DNA of 64,000 nucleotides from Loxodes magnus (GCA_946699065.1 CAMPDV010000015.1:310001-374000), one strand, 5' to 3'. Numbered from the stretch's first letter, positions 1-13,480 are shown. Numbers and translations: made by a program. The notes: generated from the letters alone by a model not told the origin.

Positions 1-1540
1 TGGAGTTATGTAAGGAATTTCTCATGGACCAGTTTTAGCATTATTGTATTATGACATAGTAATTAGATATCTGGAAAGTAAAAGTAACTAATTGGAATTT
101 AAATGCCAGGATTCAAGTATTAGCTTCGCTTGTAGAGGATGGGCAGATGATCTTATTCTTCTTTCCAAATCTGTAAAGTAGATGTAAATTTAATAAATGA
201 AGCAAATAAAATTTTTGCATAAACACATTTAAAGATCAATGCCACCAAATCTGAATGCATCTAATTTCTAAAGAAGAATCAGAAATAATAAATTTTAAAT
301 TTATGATTAGGAAATTAACCAATTGCTTAAAAAGAACAAGTAACATATTTAGGAGTTATTCTACATTAGAAGAAGAACTTGAATCCCCATTGCAAAGAAG
401 TTGCATTCAAATATATAGCTGCAATGAAAAAAGCTGTTTTTTAACTGATGAGATATAAGAATGTAACTCCTTGACATTTTAAAACGTTATGTAGACTTTT
501 TAAATTACCTAAAGCAGAATATGGAGTAGATTTAGTATCATGAAGTATTCAAAAAGGAGTAACTGGAGTTCTGAACAGAATAGAATCAAGCATGAGATTA
601 ATTTCAAGAAAAGCTTTTTAAGTAACAACTTCAACATTTAATGAATCATGTTATATAGACCTGAATTGATTATCCTTTAAGCACATTATGGCTATAAAAT
701 TCTTCAGATTCTACAATAAAATTAAATAAGAAAGTATTTATTTTCCAAGATCAACAATAAGCTCTCTTTTCATTAATATATGGAAAAAAGGATTTCAATA
801 CTACGATTAAGTGTAGCAATTATCAGACCTTTATAATATCGATCTGCAGAATTAATAGAATAATACCAATCTTAAAACTTTTACTAAACATACAAGAGAA
901 AAAATACAACAATATTTCTACAAAGTAGCTACTAAAAAATTTATGAGAATTAAAACAGCTAAAGTATATACTGAATAATTTGGTAATCTTTAACAATTTC
1001 CACAAATTACTTATACGAAATTAAACAAATAGTATAGACGAGAAATTATCAGTATATATAAACTTAGAACCTAAACTTATAATTTCCGTAAGGATCTTTA
1101 AGATTGTCATTACCCCATTGATAATCTCTATTGTATGTGTGGAGAGTATGAAACTTTCGAGCTCATCTTTAAATGTGTGTACTATTCTAATATAATGAAT
1201 TGATTATCGGAAAAGATCGGAAATTATGACTTAAGGCGCCTTATACTATACGATCAAGAATATCTAAACTCATTTTCAAGGTCTAAATTAGAGTATTTAG
1301 ACTTATAAATCAAAATATTTCATAAGAAGTTAATGACAAGGAGACTTGAGATACTAGAAATGGAGAATGCAAAAAAGGAAGAAGCTAAAGATGAATAGAA
1401 AGAAGAACTAATTAAAGAAAAATGATGAGATGTAAACAAGATTAAAAAACAATTTAAAAACATTTACTAACGTCTATAATTGAAAGAAGCAATTCTTGCA
1501 ATTAAAGACGTCAAAAAACTCTTTTAGTTTAAATTTATTA
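1..1540 (+). pseudogene. Non-LTR retrotransposon ORF2, 3' part (reverse transcriptase, thumb, C-terminal zinc region), cut by window edge
   Basis: With TAA/TAG as Gln and TGA as Trp, the first bases read QGISHGPVLALL, the reverse transcriptase block just before the catalytic motif. WADDLILLS follows with the two catalytic Asp at 146-151. A one-base frameshift near 180-187 changes frame; the new frame runs to about 1500 and contains the thumb motif YLGV near 347. A Cys-rich C-terminal block of the LINE type (C-x9-C-x-CG-x2-E, then a late Cys) lies at about 1105-1185, with Leu where the usual His would be. The end is Lys/Glu-rich. The finger domain and any endonuclease lie left of the window. 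The frameshift makes this an inactive copy. It sits directly upstream of a 5'-truncated LRR gene, so insertion may have removed that gene's front half. Family assignment is strong; clade is not resolved. Confidence 0.85.
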
Positions 1541-1595
1541 ATTTAAAATTTTTTTTAATATTCTTGTATAATAAAGCATATTAAAGTTCATATTT

Positions 1596-3125
1596 GATTA
1601 CAAAATTCCTTTAATAGCGAGAAATTTGCAAATTACAGCAAGAAAACAAATTCTTTTATTAGTTAAAGTATTATTTTGATTTTTTGTAGTTTTAAAAATT
1701 TTATGGAAAAGATATAGAATATATCGAAAAATATATAATTAAATTTTAAATAATTAAGATACTAAGATGTGAACTAAATTTAATTAAATTAACAATTTTT
1801 TTCCGATTAACTAAATGATAAAATTTTATAGGCAGTTTAGCAAGGAATCTTTTATAAGTTTTAGAATAAATAGATTGATAGTTTAAATAAAATTGAATAT
1901 TTCTCACTTTATGTCTGACCATTTTGCATAAATTAAATTTAAAATACATTTCACTATGTTAAAACTTAAAAGCATTAGAAATTTCTAGTACATAAATATA
2001 TGACGAAGAGTTGAATTTCTTATAAAAGTTAGAAAATCTAGAGTTTATTAATCTTGAAAATAACTAATAGATAACAGGAAGCTTTCTTAATGATTTCTGC
2101 TTGAATTTGAATTTAAACAAAATAATTATTTAGAGTAATATAATTTAATTCCAATTTTTAAAATTATTTAGAAAAAAAGGGAAATTTAATATAAGAGATG
2201 AAAATAAATGATAATAGTTAAGTAGATTATTTTATTAAATACCGTCCTAATGTAAAAGTTATTGCAATGGAAAACTCTAAAGCCTTAAAAAATTAAAGTT
2301 TGCTAGCTTTTTAGTAATTTAATTTAAGAAAGTTTTAGTTAACTCATTCTAGTTTATTTAATGAAGCCTTTACAGAAAATTTTCTCACTAGAAATCTTGA
2401 TGAGATAGGAATTAGATACTTTGACGGATTTGATGATATTCATTTACTTTTAATGTTATAAAATACTCAAAATATGAAAGATATTGATTTATAAGGGTAG
2501 GAATAAATTTAATAATATGGTCTATAGTAAATGGGAAAGTATTGATAAAATTATGTAAATATCATGTTAAGAGATATGAATTATCTTACTGATGAAGTTT
2601 TTAACTTATAATTAGAAAATGTTAAAAACTGAAAAGCTTATGAATATTGACAAATAAAAATCTAAAAAAGTTTTAATTTAAGACTATTAATTAATATTGC
2701 TCAGAAATTACGTAACTTGGGTTGCAAAATTGTTAGATATAAGGAGAAAACTGAATTGATGAGTTACTTAAAAGGAAAAATTAGAAATATTGATTAATAA
2801 AAATATTTTTCCTTTCACTGATTAAAGTGCTATTAAAATAATTAGCAGCGGTAAAAAACTTGATGCATTAATATTAAGTTAATACTAAGATATTGCTTAG
2901 GATGGCTTTCTTGTTTTTCATTAATTAGAAATATCAAATTAATTTTACTAGCATTCTTAGATTTTGGAAATTTCAGAAATGCCTAAATTATCAAGATAAT
3001 GAGCATTAGATTTTAAAAAGAAATGAAAATCAATTTATATAATAAATGAGAACTTAGATTTACTAGATTTAGATACTAAAACTAATACAATTGATTTTAA
3101 GATAAATCCAATCTACACAACTTGA
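1596..3125 (+). pseudogene. F-box/leucine-rich repeat gene copy A, 5'-truncated and frameshifted
   Basis: This copy aligns along its length with the intact paralogues at 7184, 41638 and 51774 (minus) and is closest to the last one, even at the nucleotide level. It starts at the F-box-like segment (REICKLQQENKFFYQLKY near 1620) and lacks the RING and coiled coil; retrotransposon sequence lies immediately upstream instead. The Leu-rich repeats follow (for example NLEFINLENNQQITGSFLND). An extra base in the A/G run near 2168-2182 breaks the frame relative to all three intact copies; translation resumes as GNLIQEMKINDNSQVDYF. The terminal TGA at 3123-3125 aligns with the TGA ending each intact paralogue. 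Truncation plus frameshift make it a pseudogene. Confidence 0.85.
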
Positions 3126-3654
3126 AGAGATGGAAAAATGTTTAACTTCAAATTTAATATTTTTAATTAAGTTAAAACTGTGTAACTTTATATAAAACGT
3201 TAAAGAAATTTTTACTTTTTCAAAGAAATAAAATTTTCATACATCCAAATAATTTTTTTATAGCAATATAATTAATTAAAATAAAATATTTTTTATAACT
3301 AAACTGCAAAAATTATTTTAATAGTTTAAAGATCAAAGTCTGCTTTTTTATTTTTTGTTTTCATTTAAATTTTTTTTTTCAAAGTATATGTAATATTCAA
3401 GTTGCATAAAATTTAATCCAAATTTATATTTGAATTATTAGCATAGTTTTCAATATAGTCTAATAATTTGCTACAATATGTTCATTAAAATTTATCCTAA
3501 AGAAACTTTATTTCTAGATCTAATTAATTCTGTTATTTTTGAAAAGATTTGAAAATTAAAATATTTGCAAATAATAATAATTTAAAAATATAAAAAAAGT
3601 AGTTAAGAGGGCATATTTTAATATTTAATATTCACACTGCAATAAAATTTAACT
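3126..3654. other. AT-rich spacer
   Basis: Very AT-rich sequence with homopolymer runs between the LRR relic and a more GC-rich block. No motif, repeat or paralogous segment was recognised. Confidence 0.6.
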
Positions 3655-3912
3655 ACAAGAGTTTTGGAGACCGGAAATTTTTTTCTAGTTAGAAGATCAG
3701 ATGTCTCTTTTAAGGAATAACGGGGATATCCTGTTGTGTTCCAGACATAGCTGCCTGAAGGCTCCATCACTATGAATAGGTAGGCTTCAAGTCCCTATCA
3801 AGAGTTGATAATATCAAAGACAGTGTTCCCTTCAGAAAATGATTCTGATCAGGGACTTTCTCAGTGACAGGAAAGAAACTTGTTCCTAGCTATAAAGCCA
3901 GAAAGTTTCAAG
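3655..3912. other. GC-richer island of unknown nature (ncRNA or short-repeat candidate)
   Basis: About 260 bases are clearly richer in G+C than the flanks. They contain short self-complementary pieces such as GGATATCC and a TGAAG...CTTCA pairing around 3758-3787. The block does not share the hairpin head of the short repeats elsewhere in the window, and no second copy was seen here. I looked for SRP RNA, U1, tRNA and 5S signatures and saw none. It could be a structured RNA gene or a single copy of another short interspersed element; the sequence does not decide. Confidence 0.35.
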
Positions 3913-4301
3913 AATTCTAATCTTAGTTTTCACTATCTTTTTAATTATAACAAAATTAATTATTTGAATAGATTTGCTCTAATTATATTTATTTAAAATC
4001 TTAATTTTGCTATATTTTTTGATCATTATTCATAATCATCTTTATGCATATTTCATATTATAAATATTTTTATTTCTTAAAGTTAAAAAGTAAGTAATAA
4101 AGATTAGAAAAACTTAAAAGAAAATAATTTATTTTTTAAATTATTTTTTAAGAAATATGAAAAGCACAAAATAAATTAATTTCTTACATTATATGATTAA
4201 AAAAAGGAAACATAATACATTAATAAGAGAAAAAGGAGGAGTAAGTAAATAAATTAGGACTATAAAAGCATATAATATTTTAAAATAAATTTAAAAAAAT
4301 G

Positions 4302-4590
4302 TTATTATAGAGTACATAGCTCTTCAATATAGCGCATTTCTTTGAAAAGTCAATTTTTAAGTCTCTATAAATCCCATATTCACATAGTATTTTTATTTCT
4401 ATTTGCGGTTCCAATTCTTCAAAGTATAGGAAGCTAACAAGTTATTACAGGTAGATTTCCAACCCATGATGAGGAGATTAATCTGGTCCAACACTTAGAA
4501 AGCTTGCTTCTCAGTTAGTTCATCTTTGGGAAATTCTTCTCCTAACCTTAAGAGGTAAGATCCACCCTATTTAGATTAAATTTTTATATA
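4302..4590. repeat. Short interspersed repeat, hairpin-head family (degenerate)
   Basis: The left end TTATTATAGAGTACATAGCTC resembles the conserved head ATTATAGAGCGCGTAG of the copies at 30098, 45804 and 49910. The right end, CCACCCTATTTAGATT, matches the right ends at 50240 (CCACCCTATTTAAATT) and 38815 (CTCCCTATTTAAAAT). The head is mutated, with less stem pairing than in other copies, so this looks like an old insertion. Confidence 0.55.
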
Positions 4591-4699
4591 AAATTAAATA
4601 TAAAATAAATAAAATGTCTGCTAAAAAACTTTTCTTAATATTACATAAATGAAAATCGAATATATTATTTTGCTCGTTAAAATTATTTATCAGCTCATA

Positions 4700-4800
4700 A
4701 ATAATAAATAATAAATAATAAATAAATTTTATTATAGAGCGCATAATACCTCGTTAGTGCTCAGTCATTTCCATACTTCAATATATGTCCATTTCTTCAA
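4700..4800. repeat. Short interspersed repeat head with (TAAA)n tract
   Basis: A run of AATAAATAATAAATAAATTTT is followed by ATTATAGAGCGCATAATACC and GTGCTC, giving the GAGC/GCTC stem seen in the other family members. The body beyond about 4800 is not clearly alignable with any other copy; it may extend to about 5100. Confidence 0.55.
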
Positions 4801-5099
4801 GTAAGCCTTCAGATAATAGAAATTATTTTCTTATTGGTTGAATTTCTTCATCATTTTCCTTAATATTATCTCTTGTTCTTGTTCTACTTATCTACACTTT
4901 ATTGGATCTTATTGCAAGCTTCCTTTATTTTTTCTTATATATCTTGCTAATTTTTGTTTCTATTTTTTCTTCTTAATCAAGTTTTTATAAATTCATAAAA
5001 TTTTTTTTTCTGCTCTATGTTATTTCTTATTTCTTTTTTTCATTCAATTTTATTTTCTATAAATCCCTTTTTCCTATTTTCTAGCATATTTTTGATATA

Positions 5100-7183
5100 A
5101 TCTTTTATTATAAAGTTAGCTTTAAGTAATAAAAATATAAAAAAGTTAAAATGCTTTTTTAAAAGCTTAGTAATTAGCAATCTGATCTTTTTTATCAATT
5201 TGTCTCCATTATTTTGGTAAAAAATTCGGCCAGGTACAGGAAAGAGGTGTAATACTCATTAGTGCACCATCCTTCAATATTCTGAATATTTTTATCTTGC
5301 TTGAAATGATAGTAACTGTTCTTTATTCAGGGATAAAAATTTAAAATATAAAAAAAATTTCTATGGATCTTCCCGCTTTACATTGGATATATCCTAAATA
5401 GTAAATGTATTTTCTATTTTATTACCTGATTGAACATGTTATAAAGAAAATGGTGTTACCTGATTTTATTTTTAAATTAAAAATTTTCTTTATTCCTTTT
5501 TGTATATCTTATTTGAAAAGTATTGTTTTTTAAGTAGAGTCGTTATTATTTAGTCTAATTTTACAACTTCCTCTATTTAGTATCCATTTTTAATTTTAGC
5601 AACCATAGAATATTTTTAGGTTATAGTAGACAATAAAAACAATAGATTAAAAAAATGATATATGATTTCATAATTTTGTGAATTTAATTATGAATATTAG
5701 TAAAATAGATAAATTAAATTTTAAGTATAAATTACTTGTTTTTAAAATAGTAGATAAATATTTTTATTAATTAATTAGCATAAAAAATTTACTTTGCGTA
5801 ATGAAAAAGTCTTAAGAAATTAAAATAAATTTATATGATTTAAGTTAAAATAAAAGGAAAATATGGCTGCTTAAAATAAATAATTCAAACAAGGAAAGAA
5901 AAAAAATGAAAAATAGATAATTTTTTAAAAATAAAAAAAAAATCTGAAAGATAATTCATAGATAGTATTTTTTCTAGAAAAAAATTTAAATATTTGTTAG
6001 AATTTAATAAGTAGATAAGATAAAGTCAAAATATTGAAATTTGGAAAATTAGAGAAGCAAATAATTTCATAGAAAAGATAAAGTAAAAAATGTTTAAAAT
6101 TGATTAAAAATTAACAATAAATAAATCTTTCAATTATTGTAATTCTTGAAAGAAAATAAAGACAGAAAAAGAAAAAACATTTTTTTCATCAATTTAATGT
6201 AAAATACTTTAATCTTAGATTTGTAAAATTTTGATTTAATTTTAATGGCTAATTGTCTAAAAAAGTTAAAATTTTCTAATTAAAAAAAATCTATTATTTA
6301 AGGTTAAAACTTAAAAAAATGAGAATTTTTTCTATTTAAAATCTTAGTAAAATAATTGATAAATTACTTAAAAATTTTAGATGCACATTTAATTTTTAAT
6401 TTTGAACTTCTTTGAATTTTCCATTTTGAGAATAAAATTTAAAAACTTAAATAGTTAAATAAATTATATTAACATAAACTAAAATTATGATTCTAATATT
6501 AAAAATGCTGAGTAATTTTGTATATTAAAATTATTTTATTGTTTTAATAAATTTTTTATTTTGTTTACTGCTTTTTATTAACTAACTATCTATATTATTT
6601 AAAGTAGATATTCTTGAATGTTTACTGTTGATAAAAATAATTTTGCAGAGAATGGTGTTTTTAATATTATTTTTTAAACAAATTAGCAATTCTGCATTTT
6701 CATTATAGCTTTTAAATTTTACTAATTCTAAATCAGGATTATATCATATACTATACCAAGTTGAAAATTAAGATTTATTTAAATTACGGAAAAAATAAAA
6801 AAGTTAATTTTGTATTTATTTTAAATAAAAATATTTCTAAGAGAAAGCATTGAGTAATTAATTAAAAACTAAGCAAATAGTTAGCTAAAACAATTTAATT
6901 TGTAACTAAATTATAACTATAAATTTATTGGTTCATGATATTAAATTATGTTCCACACATGTATAATACAAATATATTAGATAAGCTTTATTTTAAATAT
7001 ACTAAATGGTATTACAAATAGTTTAGAATATTATTCAGTTAGATAATTTAGTTTATGCATTTAATTGTAATTAAAATAAATAGATTTAGTAATTAAAGAT
7101 ATTTGCTGTTTATTTTTATAGTGTAAACTATTTATTTAATTTACATTTCTTAATTCTTAAAATTAACTTTTTAAATAGGCCAA
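5100..7183. other. AT-rich spacer upstream of LRR gene B
   Basis: About 2 kb of very AT-rich sequence. A somewhat more balanced patch at 5220-5460 showed no recognisable motif or second copy. Any promoter of the gene starting at 7184 must lie in the right end, but nothing distinguishes a TATA-like element in such a background. Confidence 0.55.
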
Positions 7184-9508
7184 ATGTAAGAAAGCTGTTC
7201 TTCCTGCCTAGTTTATTATAGTTATGTACGGATTCCTCTTATTCTTGAATGTGACCATACTAGTTGTATATTTTGTATCGAAAGAGAAAAAAGTGAGAAA
7301 GGATACTTTAAATGCTACTTATGCTTTTGTGTAACAAAAGAGGATTAGTAGTAGTTACTAGCTGATTTAAATATACTTAAAAGAATATAAAAAGAAGAAG
7401 ATGAGCATAAGAAACTATTGATTAGGAACATTAAAATATAAAGAGAGTAAATATAAAGAAAGATATACTTACTATAAGATTAATAAACCTAGTTTAAGTT
7501 AGAAACCTTTAAAAATATTCAATCCTACTTATTTCAAAACTGCTAATAAGTTGAGAATAAACTTTCTTAGACACTTACCACTTTAAGTTAAAATACGTTA
7601 CCACTTGAGTAGCTATAAGACACTAGTTATTAAAATATAGCTATCAATTAAGAGAAACAGTAATAAGAAACTGAATAATAAATAAAGAATGTATAAAAAG
7701 AAGCCAATCTAGAATTATTAAGAATAGAAGAAAAGTCTTAAAAAATATTTTAGCTAATTAATTTTAAATTCCTAGAATAGTATTATTGAAATGAAGACTA
7801 AATAAAACTCTTTAAAATAGAAAATTAATAAGATAAACTATAAATCGAAAACTAAATCCATAATTAATCTGACATGCAAAAAGGAATAGATCTATTTAAC
7901 TAAAATTGCAAACTTTTATAGTTATTTACACAAAATTAATAGAAAATTAGTATTATTTTCTGTAATGTATTTGAATATTTGTGATAATGAGAAATAAGTA
8001 AATTTTAATAAACTTGCAAATATTTCTATTAGTTCAAATATGAGATTCCAACATTATAATTTTATAAATTTATAGGAAGAGATAAATATCATGTGAAACG
8101 AAGATTAGAGTGAAATTTTAAATAGTTAATTAACTCTAATACTTAAAAAATTATTTTTTATGGAGATCGATTATCAATTAGAATGAGTGAATAACTTATA
8201 AAAGAGATTTAGAAAGTTATCATTTATAAAAAGGAGCAGTAATAACTAAACAGTTTAAGTAAAATAGAACAATTTGAATTATGAAATTATCCTAAGTAAG
8301 TTTAAATATCATTATCTGCTTTATCATTTTGCTCCAATTTAAAGATTTTTTAAATTCAAAATTCTATAATTGAAGATTCAAGTTTAAGTTTTATGTAGTA
8401 GCTAGGTAATTTAGAGACTATTTAACTTAATGAATGTGAAAACATATAAGGGAGCTTTCTCAACGATTTTTGCTTAAATTGTAATTTGAAGAAATTAATA
8501 ATATCAAGCTAGATAATTCAATTTGGGTTATTGAAGCAATATTTATAAAAAAAAGGAAATTCTATAGAAGAGATATAGATAAATGACAATAACTAGGTAG
8601 AATGTTTTATGCATTTATGCTCTAACCTAAAAATAATTTAACTTGTTAATGCGTGGAATATTAAAGATTCCTTCTTTAAATTTCTTTCTAAACTGAATCT
8701 AAAAAGTATTTTTATATAAAAAGCATAATTTTCTCCCTAAGCATTTTCAATATATTTCTCTTAAAAGTTTAACCTGCTTGAAGTGTTTTAAATTTCAAAC
8801 TGTGATACATTTAAAGATGAGCATTTGGTTCTTCTAATGTAAAACTCTCCTAATATTAAAAATCTTTATTTGAATGGATTAAAATAGATTTCAAATGAAG
8901 GTTTCTAACAAGTAGGCAATTATGGGTAGAAATATTAACTACTAAGCATTAATAATATGATTCCCTTTTCTATCGAAACTTTCTAATATATCTTTACAAG
9001 ATGTAGAAGGCTTTAATACTTAATTATAAATAAACATTTAGATTTATAAAGTTCAACATTACAAGTTATAAATTAAAATTGTGAATAGCTATTATCACTA
9101 AACCTAGAGAAGTGTCTTATTATAGGAGAAAATTGAATTGAAGAAATACTCAAAATTAAAAAGTTGAAAATTTTAATTTTAACTAAATGTTTATCTCTTA
9201 CTGATTAATAAGTTATTCGAATAAATACTAGTGGAAAAAGACTTTTATAACTAAGTTTGAGCAACAATCAGAATATTACATAACAGACCATATTTGATAC
9301 TAATGAAAAAAGTAAATATAATGAGTTTTACAATAATCTTGATAGTTTGGAAATTAAAAGAATGGAATAGTTATAAAGAAAGTGAGTGATTGATTTTTAA
9401 AAAAATTATAAGTAGATATGAATAAAAAACGAGCATATAGAGTAAATAGGGCTGGAACCTAAAACTAATACACTAGATTGTGAATTAAAAATAAATTATC
9501 CATAGTGA
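7184..9508 (+). CDS. RING / coiled-coil / F-box / leucine-rich repeat protein, copy B (probable E3 ubiquitin ligase component)
   Basis: The frame is continuous for 775 codons from ATG to TGA. Residues 5-47 form a C3HC4 RING: C5, C8, C23, H25, C28, C31, C44 and C47 (SCSSC..., LECDHTSCIFC, KCYLC). A Gln/Lys/Glu-rich, probably coiled-coil stretch follows to about residue 240. Residues about 256-290 look like an F-box (VFEYLWQWEISKFQQTCKYF). The remaining two thirds are irregular Leu-rich repeats. RINGs recruit E2 enzymes; F-box/LRR proteins select substrates for SCF ligases, so a role in ubiquitylation is inferred. The ATG sits four codons before the first RING Cys in B and C and six in D, which supports this start. 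The closing TGA matches the TGA position in the three paralogues. Many in-frame TAA/TAG read as Gln and several TGA as Trp. The exact repeat class was not tested. Confidence 0.85.
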
Positions 9509-11009
9509 TTGAAACTTAAATTCTTAACTTTTAGATTAGTTTAATCAATTAATAAAATAATTTTAATTATTATAAAATACTTTAATTAGTAAAATTCACT
9601 GAAGATAATTTTTTATAATTTAAAGACATATTATTATATTTATGATATTAAAATATTTATATATTAAATTAGATTATTACTTAAATTAATTTATTAAGCT
9701 TTAATTTTAAATTTTTTTCAAAAAATATAAAGAGACACTTAAGCATTTTTTACTAAAATATTCTATTTCACTGTCTTCAATTTTTCAAATTTTTTTTTTT
9801 ATTGATAGTTATAATCATAATTTATATAACTTACTATTACTAGATACTCTCAAAATTTTATTAAGAAATTTAATTAAAAAATTATTTTTATACTGTTTAC
9901 TAATATGTTCTGCTGTTTTTCATTAATATTTATATTTTTTTAATTTTTTTGTATTTTTTATATTTAATTTATAGTATAATAATAATGCTGATTCTATTAT
10001 AAAATAAAAATCCTAACTTTAATTTAATGCTAAGATAAAAATTTAGTTTGATTATGAGCTCAGCTTTTTTTAGCTTCCATAAATCATTAAGTAAAATACT
10101 CAGTTTCTCACGAGAATCTATAGATAAGGATTTATTTTATCCGTCTAAGCTATAGATAAAAAAAACAATGATTCTGCAATCTAACTCATTCAATGAGAAA
10201 GGTTAAATTTCAAGCATGATTATCGAAGCCCTATCTTTCAAGAATAATTAAATAAGCTCGTCATCTGATGAACTATTTCAAAAGAATACAATTAGCCAAA
10301 ATAATAACTTGAATTTAGAACCTTAAATCATTCTCCGTATATACCTTTTTTTTAATTATAATAACTCTGCTTCTAATTTATTTATTAATAACATTTTTTA
10401 AATATTGTACAATTTTCAAAAATCCTCTTATTTCATAAGGATTCATATTTAATCTGATTAAGATTAATATAAATTTTCTTTTTATTTAATTTAAATGTAG
10501 TGCAAACATTTTTTAATTAGTTCTTATGCATTTTTAATACCTATATATGAATTATTTTAAGCATCGATATCGCAATTATCTTTTAATGCAAGTTATGTAC
10601 CATCTTGAAACTAAAATAAATCCTTTTCACTCATTTTTTAAATATAAATTTATAATTTATAATTTATTTCAAATTTTTTCAATATTGCTATAGAACTTCT
10701 TCTATTACTTAAATATAATAAAAGTGATAATGTTAACTACACTTATATCAAAAATCAGAATGTTAATATAAAAATAAGTAATTTTTAGAATTTTAACGCT
10801 AATTTTTCTATTCACATCTAACTATTATTAATATTTTATAAAATAATTAAAAAAATAATTAAATTTTTTATTAATAATTTCGTATATATTAAAAAATATT
10901 ACTTTTTTTATTAAAAAAATTTATTATAAATTAATTGACATGGTAACATCATTATTAAGATCACTATAAATAATATAAGAAACCTAATTTTACTGCTTTT
11001 AATAGTCTT
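9509..11009. other. AT-rich spacer
   Basis: Homopolymer-rich AT sequence. A slightly more complex patch around 10040-10340 showed no motif and no second copy within the window. Confidence 0.55.
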
Positions 11010-13480
11010 AAAATGTTTCTAGATTCACCTGATCTCTTTGATGCTCTTGTACTAATTCTTTTTCCCTCTTCCAATATGTCTTCTAACTAATAATTATAAA
11101 AAATTTGGATCAATTTCTTCTAATAGATTTTCCTGAGTGGTTATAAAATGATTCAATCCGCTGAATTCTTTGCTGACTTATAAGTCTTATTTAATACATT
11201 TCATCTATATATTTTTAACCTTTATTAAGAATTTTTCAAACTTTCATCAAAATGATCAAATTTTCTTTTTGCTATTTTTACTTTTTCTTTTTAACAAGTT
11301 TCTTTAAATTCAAATATGCTTTTTTGAAACAATTCCTTGATCTTTCATATTGCTTTATGAAAAGAAAGAGCTTTATCTGGAATTCCCGAATTCTTTTTCT
11401 AATATGTTTTTGAAAAATCTTTTATTCAAGCATCTATTCAGATTTTTATTCTAATTATAGTGGATGATTTCAATTAAAAAAAATTTAGTTACCCCAAAAC
11501 TATTTTGATGCTTTTTAATTTAGTAAGCATTATATTCTTATAATTTTTATTAAGTTTTCTTGCATTTAATTTCTAAGTAAATATATCTTTTCTTGCTAAT
11601 ATTATCTGTTTTCATCATATATGTGAATTTCGTCTTCTGTCCCAGTTTTACATAGACTACATATATCCTTTTCAAACTAGTACCTTATCTTTAATGTCTA
11701 TGCTGAACCACTGCATTTAGCTCTTATACTAAAAAAGTAACAGATTTCCTGTTTTCTATGCTAATTTTGTCTCAAATAATTAAGCAGGCCCATAATAAAA
11801 TATTCCAGTCATTGGCTTTATATTTAAAGCTTGCTGTTTTATCCTGCATTCTACACTGCTGTGAGATTATAGCATTATTTATTATTGTTTTGATCTTTTA
11901 CCATTCTACTTTTCCTATTTTAAATTTCTATCATTGAGTTGTTTTGTCCATGTAGTATTATAAATAAATTTCGAATACAAAATCGCTTTTTATTTGTTAT
12001 TTTACATTCAGCTGTCCATTCTTTATTCCAAATTAGAGTAAATTATGCTTAAATATAAGCATACGTAATCATAGGTAGAACTAAATTTAGCAAATTGCAA
12101 TTCATATTCTATTATTTCATTTTAGACGTAGAATGGACCATTTATTGTCACTCTAAACTATCTTGTTAAATTATTTCCAATTACTCCAATATACCTTACT
12201 TAGAATTTCTTCTATGATTTGAGTGCACTCGCTTTCCTTTCAAAAATTTTAATTATGAAAAATTTTAGCATTATATAAACATTATAAGTCGTAATATTTT
12301 TATATTTTGATTTTATTAGGATTCATGCTTATACCTTTTAACATTCAGATATCCTTGAGTCTAGATACTTTAGAACGATCTCTCTTAATTCAGTGACTTA
12401 GATATTTAAAAATATCTACTCTTTTTATTTCTATTCATTTATATTTATTATCATTTTGCTTTTTATTTTATTTCCATTTCACAATATTCATTTTTTTTAG
12501 TTTGGTGTTTGCATTTTGTATCTTTTAGTTCATGCTTTAAGATTTTAGATAATTCTTGTAGCTTTTCTGGCTATGTTATAAATAATAAATCATCCGCATA
12601 CGCTAGTGCTTCACAATGTCTTTTCATTATAAAATACTCTACTTCAAATTCCGATGTTATTTCAATTTTCTTTTCTCTTAAACTATTAAATAATATGTTT
12701 ATTATGATATTAAGAGAATGGGTATTTCTTTATTTGACTCTTTTTTCTGATATAAATTTATCCGAAAGAAGGTTATTTACTTTCAATTTAATTTCTTCCT
12801 CTATATATTTCTGCCAGAAATTTTATTGGTTATTCTGGTAATTCTACATCGTTCAGGAATTTTCATATATCTTATCTTATTACTGAACTGCTTCTGCATA
12901 GATTTTATAAAGTCATTCTTAAAATATCCTGATATTGAAAAGATGTTGAACGGCGAATTTAATTGGTGTAAAGTCTTATTACAACTCATTATTATATCTA
13001 ATTAGATTTAGCTTAGTTATTCAAATATTCATAGGTCTATAATTTATAGGACATAATTGATTTGATAAATAAATCTATTGTTCATAAGATCTGCTGTGTT
13101 GCCTTTTTTATAAAGAAAAACAATTTATAACTTCTTTATTCTTTTTAGGAATTCTTCCTAATTCTAATATTTCTTTTATTACTTAGCCATCCCCTTTATC
13201 AATCTTTTATCCTAAAGAGTTTTTCGGGCCTATCTATATTAGATCTGATCCTGCTATTTTTAATTGATCTAATTTTTTATGAGTTATTCTATATTTATTA
13301 TCACTTATTCTGCAAAAGAATCTTAAGATTAAAGTTATTCTTTGTGTTGTTGTTTTTGTTCATTCTGAATATTTAATTTCATTTGTAAAGATATAAGAGA
13401 AGTCTGTTATTTCTTAGCATCGTTTGATTTATAGTAAAATAAATAATTTTTTTTAAAGAGTCAAATGCTCTTATCTAAAA
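11010..13480 (-). pseudogene. Non-LTR retrotransposon ORF2 relic with YADD reverse transcriptase
   Basis: On the minus strand the sequence reads, in order: IPKKNKEVINCFSLQK (finger block), CPINYRPMNIW matching the usual NYRP(I/M) block near 13030-13080, then ALAYADDLLFI with catalytic Asp codons at 12589-12594. A thumb-like YLSHWIKRD follows near 12390-12420. A C-terminal zinc block, CSLCKTGTEDEIHIY, lies near 11640-11680, matching the C-x2-C...G-x-E-x-E-x2-H pattern of LINE ORF2 proteins. The motifs fall in different frames, so frameshifts are present. The protein fades out near 11010. No endonuclease domain was recognised to the right of 13480. The zinc block and YADD make the family call firm. 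Confidence 0.85.

Noticed and set aside
12509-12841. A 110-codon plus-strand frame ended by standard stops
   Set aside because: It lies opposite the YADD reverse transcriptase on the minus strand and has hydrophobic AT-driven composition; it is a shadow.
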